This document shows, in pieces, positions 39,920 through 47,636 of a stretch of 53,294 nt of DNA; position 1 is the first letter of the stretch; each line of letters begins with the position of its first letter. The notes below the pieces were generated by a model that was not told the DNA's origin, searched no databases, and worked only from the letters and a program-made list of their open reading frames with translations. The position numbers were made by a program, and so were the translations under genes. Origin of the DNA: Butyricicoccus porcorum (GTDB taxonomy: Bacteria > Bacillota > Clostridia > Oscillospirales > Butyricicoccaceae); assembly GCF_002157465.1 (NCBI RefSeq), contig NZ_NHOC01000014.1, positions 1 to 53,294 of the forward strand, read 5' to 3'.

Positions 39920-41257
39920 ATGCTTCTAGTCGGCAACGGAACACTCATCACACGCAACGCGGACGCACCGTTTTATGCAGACGGCGCGGTCGCCATCGAT
40001 GGCCGCACCATCGCCGCAGTCGGCGCGCTGGACGACCTGCGTGCCGCCTACCCGCAGGCAGAGTTCATCGACGCGAAGGGCGGTGTCATCATGCCCGCCT
40101 TCATCAACATGCACGAGCACATCTACAGCGCAATGGCGCGCGGCATGAGCGTCAAAGGCTATAACCCGCACGGCTTTCTGGACATTCTGGACGGCATGTG
40201 GTGGACCCTCGACCGCAATCTCGACCATGAGAGCACCTGGCTGAGCGCAATGGTCACCTATATCGACTGCATCAAAAATGGCGTGACAACAATTTTCGAC
40301 CACCATGCGAGCTTCGGTAAGATCCGCGGCAGTCTGTTCCGCATCGAAGACGCTGCGAAGCAGGCGGGCATCCGTTCGTGCCTGTGCTATGAAATCTCGG
40401 ATCGCGACGGACAGGACAAATGTGATGCCGCCATTCAGGAAAACGTCGATTTCATCAACCACGCCCGCGCAGACGACAGCGACATGATCGCCGGTATGAT
40501 GGGCATGCATGCCAGCTTTACGCTGAGCGACCGCACGCTGGAGACCTGTGCCTCCGTTCTCCCGCCGGACACCGGCTATCACATCCATGTTGCGGAGGGC
40601 ATCGAAGACCTGTACGACTGTCTCGAACAGCACGGCAAACGCATCATCGACCGCCTGATGGATTTTGACATGCTCGGCAGACAGACAATGTGCGCGCACT
40701 GTATCTACATCAATGACCACGAGATGGAGGTGCTGAAGCACACCGATACGATGGTTGTCCACAATCCGGAATCCAATATGGGCAACGCCTGCGGCTGTCC
40801 GCCCACGATGGAGCTGTACCACAAGGGTATTCTGACCGGACTCGGCACCGACGGCTATACGCACGACATGACCGAATCCTATAAAGTTGCGAACATCCTG
40901 CACAAGCACCATCTGCACAACGCACAGGCAGCATGGAGCGAAGTGCCGGATATGCTGTTCCACAACAACGCAGTCATGGCGAACCGATATTTTAAGCAGG
41001 AACTGGGTGTGCTGCGCGCGGGCGCGGCAGCAGATGTCATCGTCCTCGACTACAATCCGATCACGCCGATGGACGAAACCAACTGCAACGGACATATTCT
41101 GTTCGGCATGACCGGCCGGAGCGTCACGACCACCATCGCCGCCGGAAAAGTCCTTATGCGTGACCGCGTGCTCACCGGACTGGATGAGGAAAAAATCCTG
41201 TCCGATTCCCGCCAGTGTGCGCAAAAGCTGTGGAATCGCATCAACAGCGGGCGGTAA
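39920..41257 (+). CDS. ssnA: SsnA-like aminohydrolase (amidohydrolase superfamily)
   Basis: 445-residue metal-dependent hydrolase of the guanine deaminase/chlorohydrolase group. Metal-binding sites: NMHEHIYSA after strand 1, YHIHVAEG, AHCIYIN, and GTDGYTHDM for the final Asp. Length and pattern fit the E. coli purine-cluster protein SsnA, whose reaction is still debated (deamination or hydrolysis of a ring intermediate). ATG 39920 follows GGGAGGT; the frame is open through attR but that is not coding. First gene of the catabolic cluster. Confidence 0.85.
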   Translation: MLLVGNGTLITRNADAPFYADGAVAIDGRTIAAVGALDDLRAAYPQAEFIDAKGGVIMPAFINMHEHIYSAMARGMSVKGYNPHGFLDILDGMWWTLDRNLDHESTWLSAMVTYIDCIKNGVTTIFDHHASFGKIRGSLFRIEDAAKQAGIRSCLCYEISDRDGQDKCDAAIQENVDFINHARADDSDMIAGMMGMHASFTLSDRTLETCASVLPPDTGYHIHVAEGIEDLYDCLEQHGKRIIDRLMDFDMLGRQTMCAHCIYINDHEMEVLKHTDTMVVHNPESNMGNACGCPPTMELYHKGILTGLGTDGYTHDMTESYKVANILHKHHLHNAQAAWSEVPDMLFHNNAVMANRYFKQELGVLRAGAAADVIVLDYNPITPMDETNCNGHILFGMTGRSVTTTIAAGKVLMRDRVLTGLDEEKILSDSRQCAQKLWNRINSGR

Positions 41258-41503
41258 TGCCGAAAAGCAAAAATTTTTGTGAATCCTAAAAATTTTTTTG
41301 AACAGTTGTACTGCATCGAGCGGCTATTTGTTCTCTTTTTTCGCCCCAATCCTCTTCTTTTTCGTCACTTTTTCCGATATTCCACCGATCCGTTTTTGTA
41401 TATTTTATCCAATCATACCCGCAGCGGGCTTGAAAAAACTTGTTGACTTCCGTCAGGTGCTATGTTACTCTGTTAACAGAAAGTAAACAAAGAGGACTGT
41501 TCG
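41258..41503. other. Intergenic region ahead of the permease leader
   Basis: T-rich and without gene signals apart from the permease promoter at 41443-41471. Confidence 0.4.
41443..41471 (+). promoter_or_regulatory. Promoter of the permease leader
   Basis: TTGACT, 17-bp spacer, TACTCT. The -10 is weak. Downstream sequence folds strongly. Confidence 0.45.
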
Positions 41504-41662
41504 ATGGAGAGTAGCACGCAGTGCCGTTACTGCGGTTGTCTACTCTCTTGCAGTTTCTCAGCAGCTTCTCCTTTTCCCGGCGGTCAGGGATCTCTTTCCG
41601 GTCTGTTTTCTCCGCCTCCGCCGGAGGGGAAATTCATCATAAGGAGCGATTCAAATGAGTAA
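41504..41662 (+). CDS. Candidate upstream small ORF (Cys/Ser-rich leader peptide)
   Basis: 52 codons, MESSTQCRYCGCLLSC at the start with CxxCxC, then Ser/Pro/Gly-rich. AGAGGA lies seven bases before the ATG. It ends at TAA overlapping the permease start by 8 bases in another frame, as in translational coupling. It may be a leader whose translation controls the permease. The same bases form stem-loops, so it could also be non-coding structured RNA. Confidence 0.35.
   Translation: MESSTQCRYCGCLLSCSFSAASPFPGGQGSLSGLFSPPPPEGKFIIRSDSNE
41507..41627 (+). promoter_or_regulatory. Structured 5' leader of the xanthine/urate permease gene
   Basis: Outer stem GAGAGTAG (41507-41514) / CTACTCTC (41540-41547) encloses the perfect inner hairpin CGCAGT-GCCGTT-ACTGCG (41517-41534); a third hairpin CCTCC / GGAGG (41615-41627) sits just ahead of the ribosome-binding site. 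A riboswitch or attenuator is possible; no known purine riboswitch core is recognised. Confidence 0.45.
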
Positions 41663-43097
41663 AAACACCAGGCCTGCGGAAGCCGGAACGCCGTATACCT
41701 TTTATGGCAAAATCCCGCTGAAGCAGGCAATCCCGCTGGGTCTTCAGCATGTCATGGCGATGTTTGTCGGCAACCTCACCCCGCTGATTATTGTCATGGG
41801 TGCCTGCGGTCTGACCACAGATTCCGGCTTCGGTGACCTGCGCACGGCGCTGCTGCAAAATGCCATGACCCTCGCCGGCATTGTCACGCTGGTTCAGCTG
41901 TTTTCCATCGGCCCGTGCGGCGGCAAGGTTCCGATTGTCATGGGCACCTCATCCGGTTTCCTCGGTGTATTCCAGAGCCTTGCGGCCACTCTGGGAACGG
42001 GCATACTGACCTATGGCGCAATCATGGGTGCATGCGTGGTCGGCGGCATTTTTGAAGGCATACTCGGTCTGTTCCTCAAACCGCTGCGCCGGTTCTTCCC
42101 GGCTGTTGTCACCGGCTGTGTGGTCATGTCCATCGGTCTTTCGCTCGTTCCGGTCGGCATCAATTACCTGTGCGGCGGCAACGGCGTCAACGACTACGGC
42201 TCCCTGTATAATATCGGCCTCGGCCTGCTGGTGCTCGTTGTCATTCTGGTGCTCAAGCATTTCACCAACCCGAAGAGCATGCTCAGCACCTCATCCATCC
42301 TGATCGGCATTCTGGTCGGTTATGTCGTCGCCATCATCATGACGCTGACCCTGCCGCACACCGGTGTCAATGCCGACGGCGTGGAATATACCTATGCATG
42401 GGTCGTCAATTTCGATCAGGTGAAAAATGCGTCCTGGTTTGCGCTTCCGAGCTTCATCGGCTTCGGCAAGCTGGCAGATATCCATCTGTCGTTCAGCATG
42501 CAGGCCATTCTCCCGATTGCCATCATGTTCATTGTAACGGCTGTCGAAACAGTCGGCGATATCTCCGGCTGCATCGAAGGCGGCATGGGGCGGGAGGCGA
42601 CCGATTCCGAGCTGTCCGGCGGCGTTGTGTGTGACGGCCTCGGCTCCTCGCTGGCAGCTCTGTTCGGCGTGCTGCCGAACACCTCGTTCTCCCAGAACGT
42701 CGGTCTGGTCACCATGACCAAGGTTGTCAACCGTGTCGCACTGACCTGCGGCGCCATCTTCCTGATTCTCTGCGGCCTGTGCCCGAAGATCGGTGCATGT
42801 GTTTCCATCATGCCGCAGCCGGTGCTCGGCGGTGCCGCTGTCATCATGTTCGCATCCATTCTCGTTTCCGGCATTCAGCTGGTCACCCGCGATCCGATCG
42901 GTACCCGCGAAATTACCATCATTTCGGTTGCCCTCGGCCTCGGCTATGGCCTCGGCTCCACTGCGGGCGCAACCGGTCAGCTGCCCTATTACGTCCAGCT
43001 GATCTTCGGCGGCTCCGGTATTGTCCCGGCTGCCTTTGCAGCAATTCTGCTGAACATCATCCTTCCAAAGGACAAGAAAAAAGACGAAGCTGCGTAA
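41655..43097 (+). CDS. NCS2-family xanthine/urate (uracil-xanthine) permease
   Basis: Membrane symporter of 480 residues with about 14 hydrophobic helices. It starts IPLKQAIPLGLQHVMAMFVGN, typical for NCS2, and carries the NAT signature QNVGLVTMTKVVNR. The context (SsnA, hydantoinase, molybdenum hydroxylase) argues for xanthine or uric acid rather than uracil. AAGGAGCG precedes the ATG. Confidence 0.9.
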   Translation: MSKNTRPAEAGTPYTFYGKIPLKQAIPLGLQHVMAMFVGNLTPLIIVMGACGLTTDSGFGDLRTALLQNAMTLAGIVTLVQLFSIGPCGGKVPIVMGTSSGFLGVFQSLAATLGTGILTYGAIMGACVVGGIFEGILGLFLKPLRRFFPAVVTGCVVMSIGLSLVPVGINYLCGGNGVNDYGSLYNIGLGLLVLVVILVLKHFTNPKSMLSTSSILIGILVGYVVAIIMTLTLPHTGVNADGVEYTYAWVVNFDQVKNASWFALPSFIGFGKLADIHLSFSMQAILPIAIMFIVTAVETVGDISGCIEGGMGREATDSELSGGVVCDGLGSSLAALFGVLPNTSFSQNVGLVTMTKVVNRVALTCGAIFLILCGLCPKIGACVSIMPQPVLGGAAVIMFASILVSGIQLVTRDPIGTREITIISVALGLGYGLGSTAGATGQLPYYVQLIFGGSGIVPAAFAAILLNIILPKDKKKDEAA

Positions 43098-43127
43098 CCT
43101 GCACTTCAGAATCCATATGTGTTTCGA

Positions 43128-43160
43128 CAGGGGCGCACAGCATGTGCGCCCCTGTTTGCA
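43128..43160 (+). terminator. Terminator after the permease gene
   Basis: Perfect 12-bp stem CAGGGGCGCACA / TGTGCGCCCCTG with GCA loop and a short T tract. Read-through to the hydantoinase is possible. Confidence 0.7.
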
Positions 43161-43194
43161 TATCTGAGAGCTGTGTACAGAGGAGAGATTGGTT

Positions 43195-44571
43195 ATGAAA
43201 ACACTGTTACAGGGCGGAAGCATTGTCACCGCGTCCGGCGTCACCCGCGCCGACCTGCTGATCGACGGAGAAAAAATTGCAGCTATCGGCACCGGGCTGT
43301 GTGCAGACGGTGCGCCGACCGTCGATGTCTCCGGTCGGCTGCTGTTCCCCGGCTTCATCGACGGGCACACCCATATGAATCTCGCTGTTGCAGGCACGGT
43401 GACAGCGGATGATTTCGCCACCGGCACACAGGCCGCCATTGCGGGCGGCACGACAACCATTGTCGATTTCGGCACACAGTACAAAGGCGAAACGCTCCAG
43501 CAGGGACTGGACAACTGGCATGCGATGGCAGATGGCAAGTGCAGCTGCGATTACGGCTTTCACATGTCCATCGCGGACTGGAATGCCGGTGTGCGCAGTG
43601 AGCTGCCCGCAATGTTCGCGCAGGGCGTGAGCACCTTTAAGCTGTACCTGACCTATGACAACATGATGGTGGGCGACCGCGCGGTATATGAAATCCTCCG
43701 GGAGCTCGCCCCGATGGGCGGTATCTGCGGTGTTCATTGCGAGCACAACGAGGTCATCAAGGAATTGCAGGAGGAGGAGTTGCGCAAACCGGCTCCCGGT
43801 CCGCACTCCCATGCCGCCAGCCGCCCCGCTGCACTGGAGGCGGAGGCGATTTCCCGCCTGCTGCGCCTTGCACAGGTCGCACATGCCCCGGTATGGATTG
43901 TACATCTCTCGACAAAGGAAGGGCTGGAGGAAATCCGCCGTGCGCGCAGGCGCGGACAGACCGTCATTGCGGAAACCTGCCCGCAGTATCTGCTGATGGA
44001 CGAGGGCATGCTCTCCCGCCCAGACGGAGACAAATTCATCTGCGCGCCTCCTCTGCGCACGAAGAAAGACCAGGACGCGCTGTGGGACGCACTCAAAACC
44101 GGCGAAATCCAGATTATCTCCACAGATCACTGTTCCTTCACGACCGAACAGAAAAAACTCGGCGCAGATGATTTCCGCAAAATTCCGGGCGGCCTGCCCG
44201 GCGTCGAGACGCGCGGCGTGCTGCTGTACACATTCGGCGTTTCCGAAGGACGGCTGACCCCTGCCGATCTGTGCCGTCTGCTGAGCGAAAATCCGGCAAA
44301 GCTGTTCGGCCTGTATCCAAAGAAGGGTGTGCTCGCACCCGGTTCGGACGCGGATATTGTCGTCCTCGACCCGAACCGCCCGTCGGTCATCTCCGCCGCC
44401 GCTCACCACAGTGCATCGGACTACGAGCCGCTGGAAGGTACGCCGCTCACCTGCTCGATTGACCGCGTTTATCTGCGCGGTACGCCCGCCGCACAGGACG
44501 GTGCGCTGACAGCCGGATGCATCGGCCGGTATCTCCCGCGCCGTCTTCCGGCATTCGGGGAAATTCGATAA
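43195..44571 (+). CDS. hydA: Dihydropyrimidinase / hydantoinase
   Basis: 458-residue amidohydrolase opening cyclic ureides (dihydropyrimidines, hydantoin, perhaps purine-derived imidazole rings). Metal motif DGHTHMNL, the carbamylated Lys of FKLYLTYDNM, HCEHNEVI, IVHLSTKEG and STDHCSF are all present. AGGAGAG precedes ATG 43195. Analogue of HyuA in the E. coli purine cluster. Confidence 0.92.
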   Translation: MKTLLQGGSIVTASGVTRADLLIDGEKIAAIGTGLCADGAPTVDVSGRLLFPGFIDGHTHMNLAVAGTVTADDFATGTQAAIAGGTTTIVDFGTQYKGETLQQGLDNWHAMADGKCSCDYGFHMSIADWNAGVRSELPAMFAQGVSTFKLYLTYDNMMVGDRAVYEILRELAPMGGICGVHCEHNEVIKELQEEELRKPAPGPHSHAASRPAALEAEAISRLLRLAQVAHAPVWIVHLSTKEGLEEIRRARRRGQTVIAETCPQYLLMDEGMLSRPDGDKFICAPPLRTKKDQDALWDALKTGEIQIISTDHCSFTTEQKKLGADDFRKIPGGLPGVETRGVLLYTFGVSEGRLTPADLCRLLSENPAKLFGLYPKKGVLAPGSDADIVVLDPNRPSVISAAAHHSASDYEPLEGTPLTCSIDRVYLRGTPAAQDGALTAGCIGRYLPRRLPAFGEIR

Positions 44572-44610
44572 AAATTTTTTAGATAACCTTAAATTTAATT
44601 TGATTTTTCA

Positions 44611-44639
44611 TTGCATAATCCCCCACACCGTGCTACAAT
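44611..44639 (+). promoter_or_regulatory. Promoter of the PLP-enzyme genes
   Basis: TTGCAT, 17-bp spacer, TACAAT, about 65 bp before the first PLP gene. Confidence 0.55.
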
Positions 44640-44710
44640 AGGAACAACTTACCACAAAGTCGCACAAGAAACCCACTGTTTTCTGGAATATTTTTGGAGG
44701 AATTACCCGC

Positions 44711-46186
44711 ATGATAGATTTGACCCGCGAGGAAGACGCCCTTGCCTGCAACATCCAGACGGCAAGGGAAAACCACATCATCATTCCGACCATTGCACAG
44801 ATGAAGAACCCGGAGACCGTGCCGGAAGCGATTCAGCAAAAGCTCAAGACGGTCGGCCTGTGGGACGTCAACCCGCTCAATCTGTTCCGCATCACGTGGA
44901 AAAATGAACCGAAAGAATCCGGCGGTCTGTTCCGCAGTGTGCCGAATTATATTGAGCTTCCGAGTGAACTGACCGGCGTGCCGTGCCGCATCATTGCGAT
45001 GGTCGGCAAGTGGTTCCCAACCGGCTGCCACAAAGTCGGCGCATCGTTTGGTTGTCTGGCGCCGCGCCTGGTCACTGGACAGTTTAACGTCAAAAAGCAC
45101 AAGGCGGTCTGGCCGTCCACCGGCAACTACTGCCGCGGCGGTGCATTCAACTCCAAGCTGCTCGGTGCGCAGGGCGTTGCCATCCTGCCGGCGGAGATGA
45201 GTCAGGAGCGCTTTGACTGGCTGCACTCCATCGGTGTCGAAGTGATCGCAACGCCGGGCTGTGAGTCCAATGTCAAGGAGATTTTTGACAAGACCAATGA
45301 GCTGAAGCAGGATCCGAGCTATATGATCTTCAACCAGTTCGAGGAAATGGGCAACCCGCTGTGGCATTACAACGTCACGGGCAACGCGCTGGCAGATGTC
45401 TTTGAAGCCGTCAAACGGCCGGGCGACCGCTTTGCGGGCGCATGCTTCACCTCCGGCTCTGCCGGAACGATGTCCACCGGTGACCGCCTCAAGGAGCTGT
45501 ATCCACGGCTGAAGCTGGGCGTCGGCGAGGCACTCCAGTGCCCGACCATTCTGAATAACGGCTTCGGCGGCCATCGCATCGAGGGCATCGGCGACAAGCA
45601 CATTCCATGGATTCACAACGTCAAAAATACCGACATGGCAATTGCCATCGACGATGAGGATTCCCAGCGCCTGCTGCGCCTGTTCAACACGCCGGAGGGA
45701 CAGCAATACCTGCGCGAGGAACTGAAGCTGGACGACACGCTGATCGAACAGCTGACCTGGCTCGGCATCTCCGGCATCGCCAACGTCCTGTGCTGCATCA
45801 AGATGGCAAAATACTATGAGTTCACCGAGCGCGACATCGTCGGCACCGTCCTGACCGACTCCGCCGTCATGTACGGCAGCCGCATTGCCGAGCTGAACAG
45901 AGAATACGGCGCATACAGCTGCAACGACGCGCTGCTCGACCACAACCTGCACATGCTCGGTCTCAAGACCGACAACATGCAGGAGCTGACCTACCGCGAT
46001 CGCAAGCGCGTGCACAACCTCAAGTACTACACCTGGGTCGAACAGCAGGGCAAGACCGCCGAAGAGCTGGATGCACTGTGGTACGACACTGAGGGCACCT
46101 GGGACACCGTACACGCACAGGCCGCCGACCTCGATGACCTCATCAATGAATTCAACGAGCGCACCGGTCTGCTCAAAGAACTGTAA
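44711..46186 (+). CDS. Pyridoxal-phosphate-dependent lyase, fold type II (function unassigned)
   Basis: 491 residues. The PLP lysine is likely the Lys in PTGCHKVGASFGC; the phosphate-binding loop is TSGSAGTMSTGDRLKE, followed by VGEALQCPTIL. The overall pattern is tryptophan-synthase-beta/cysteine-synthase-like, and the protein is longer than most. Position in a purine cluster, where E. coli has diaminopropionate ammonia-lyase (YgeX), suggests a lyase on an amino acid released from purine breakdown. GGAGG precedes the ATG. Confidence 0.75.
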   Translation: MIDLTREEDALACNIQTARENHIIIPTIAQMKNPETVPEAIQQKLKTVGLWDVNPLNLFRITWKNEPKESGGLFRSVPNYIELPSELTGVPCRIIAMVGKWFPTGCHKVGASFGCLAPRLVTGQFNVKKHKAVWPSTGNYCRGGAFNSKLLGAQGVAILPAEMSQERFDWLHSIGVEVIATPGCESNVKEIFDKTNELKQDPSYMIFNQFEEMGNPLWHYNVTGNALADVFEAVKRPGDRFAGACFTSGSAGTMSTGDRLKELYPRLKLGVGEALQCPTILNNGFGGHRIEGIGDKHIPWIHNVKNTDMAIAIDDEDSQRLLRLFNTPEGQQYLREELKLDDTLIEQLTWLGISGIANVLCCIKMAKYYEFTERDIVGTVLTDSAVMYGSRIAELNREYGAYSCNDALLDHNLHMLGLKTDNMQELTYRDRKRVHNLKYYTWVEQQGKTAEELDALWYDTEGTWDTVHAQAADLDDLINEFNERTGLLKEL

Positions 46187-46201
46187 GCGGAGGAGCTTTG
46201 G

Positions 46202-47443
46202 ATGAAACAGGTGATTTCCGCCGTCTGCATCCACTGCGGGCATGAGGTCGAGGCAACACCTACGATCACAACCTGTCCGAAGTGCGGCGGCATTCTGGAT
46301 ATCAAATACGACTACAAATGGATTTCCGCGCATGTAACGCGGGAAACGCTGGAACGCCGTTCTGACCGCACCATGTGGCGCTTCCGCGAGTTCCTTCCGG
46401 TGGAAGGGACGGCTCGCCGCCCGCGGCTGCGCGTCGGCGGTTCCCCGCTGTATGACTGTCAGAACCTCGCCGACCGGCTCGGTATCCGCAAGTTATACGT
46501 CAAGGATGACGGCGTCAATCCGACCGCATCACTCAAGGACCGTGCCTCTGCTATGGCGGTCGTCAAGGCGGAAGAAGCAAGAGCGGACACCATCGCGTGC
46601 TCGTCCACCGGCAATGCGGCCTCCTCGCTCGCGGGCAATGCCGCCGCCGCAGGCTTCCGCACCTATATCTTCGTGCCGTCGCGCGCGCCGAAGGGCAAAG
46701 TCAGCCAACTGATGATTTTCGGCGCAAATGTCATTTCGGTCAAAGGCTCCTATGAGGACACCTTCCGCCTGTCAGCGGAGGCCATCGACCGCTGGGGCTG
46801 GTATAACCGCAATGCGGCGATCAATCCCTATCTGATGGAGGGGAAAAAAACCGTCGCGCTGGAAATCGCAGAACAGCTGAACTGGAACATGACGGATTAT
46901 GTCGCCATTTCCGTCGGCGACGGCTGTACCATTTCCGGTGTCTGGAAGGGCTTTACCGATCTGTATGCGGCGGGCTTGATCGACAAACTGCCGCGGCTGA
47001 TCTCTGTACAGGCGGAGGGCTGCTGCCCGCTCAACCGCGCCATCCAGACAGACACCGCATGGGAGCCGATGGAGGAGAACACAATTGCGGATTCCATCGC
47101 CGTCGGCGTGCCGCGCAACCCCGACAAGGCGCTGCGTGCCATTCGTGAATCCAACGGCATCTGCGTCAATGTCTCCGACGAGGAAATTCTCGCCGCGATG
47201 CGCCTGCTCGGCAGGACATGCGGCGTGTTCGGTGAACCTGCCGGTGTCACCGGCACAGCGGGTGTAAAAAAAGCCGTGGAGCTCGGCCTGATCCCGTCTG
47301 ACGCGACAGTGACCAGCGTTGTTACCGGCAATGGGCTGAAGGACACCGCAAATGCCATTGCAGCTGCGGGAGAACCCATCGCCATCGCACCGGATATGGA
47401 TCTGCTGCTTGAGGCATTCCGCAAAACCGGCGGCCCGCAGTAA
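46202..47443 (+). CDS. Threonine-synthase-like PLP enzyme with N-terminal zinc ribbon
   Basis: 413 residues. Zinc ribbon CIHCGHEVEA / CPKCGGILD, then the PLP lysine motif NPTASLKDRAS, CSSTGNAASSLAG and the C-terminal VVTGNGLKD. By sequence it belongs to the ThrC group, but it sits 15 bp after another PLP enzyme in a purine cluster, so a beta-elimination on serine or diaminopropionate-like compounds is more likely than threonine synthesis. The start ATG 46202 follows GGAGG. Confidence 0.75.
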   Translation: MKQVISAVCIHCGHEVEATPTITTCPKCGGILDIKYDYKWISAHVTRETLERRSDRTMWRFREFLPVEGTARRPRLRVGGSPLYDCQNLADRLGIRKLYVKDDGVNPTASLKDRASAMAVVKAEEARADTIACSSTGNAASSLAGNAAAAGFRTYIFVPSRAPKGKVSQLMIFGANVISVKGSYEDTFRLSAEAIDRWGWYNRNAAINPYLMEGKKTVALEIAEQLNWNMTDYVAISVGDGCTISGVWKGFTDLYAAGLIDKLPRLISVQAEGCCPLNRAIQTDTAWEPMEENTIADSIAVGVPRNPDKALRAIRESNGICVNVSDEEILAAMRLLGRTCGVFGEPAGVTGTAGVKKAVELGLIPSDATVTSVVTGNGLKDTANAIAAAGEPIAIAPDMDLLLEAFRKTGGPQ

Positions 47444-47636
47444 ATCCCCACAAAAACTTTACAGCAATTCCGACAAGGGTGTTGGCCTGCATGCGGTGCG
47501 ATGGATTCCATTGGCGCTGCCGTGCGCGGTCCGCACCCTTGTTTTCGCTCCCCGTCTGGAATATCCGACGGGAGCATGGTATACTGTTATTACAATCTGT
47601 AACTTCATGGCTTTATTCAGAAAAGGAGGCTGCTGC

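Noticed and set aside
42291-43538. 415-codon minus-strand frame over the permease
   Set aside because: Mirror of GC-rich coding sequence of the permease and hydantoinase genes.
44633-46333. 566-codon minus-strand frame over the first PLP enzyme
   Set aside because: Antisense shadow; the sense strand has clear PLP-enzyme motifs and start signals.
46202-47443. Plain annotation as threonine synthase (thrC) of amino-acid synthesis
   Set aside because: Family membership is clear, but the gene sits inside a purine catabolic operon beside another PLP enzyme, so the biosynthetic name is not supported.
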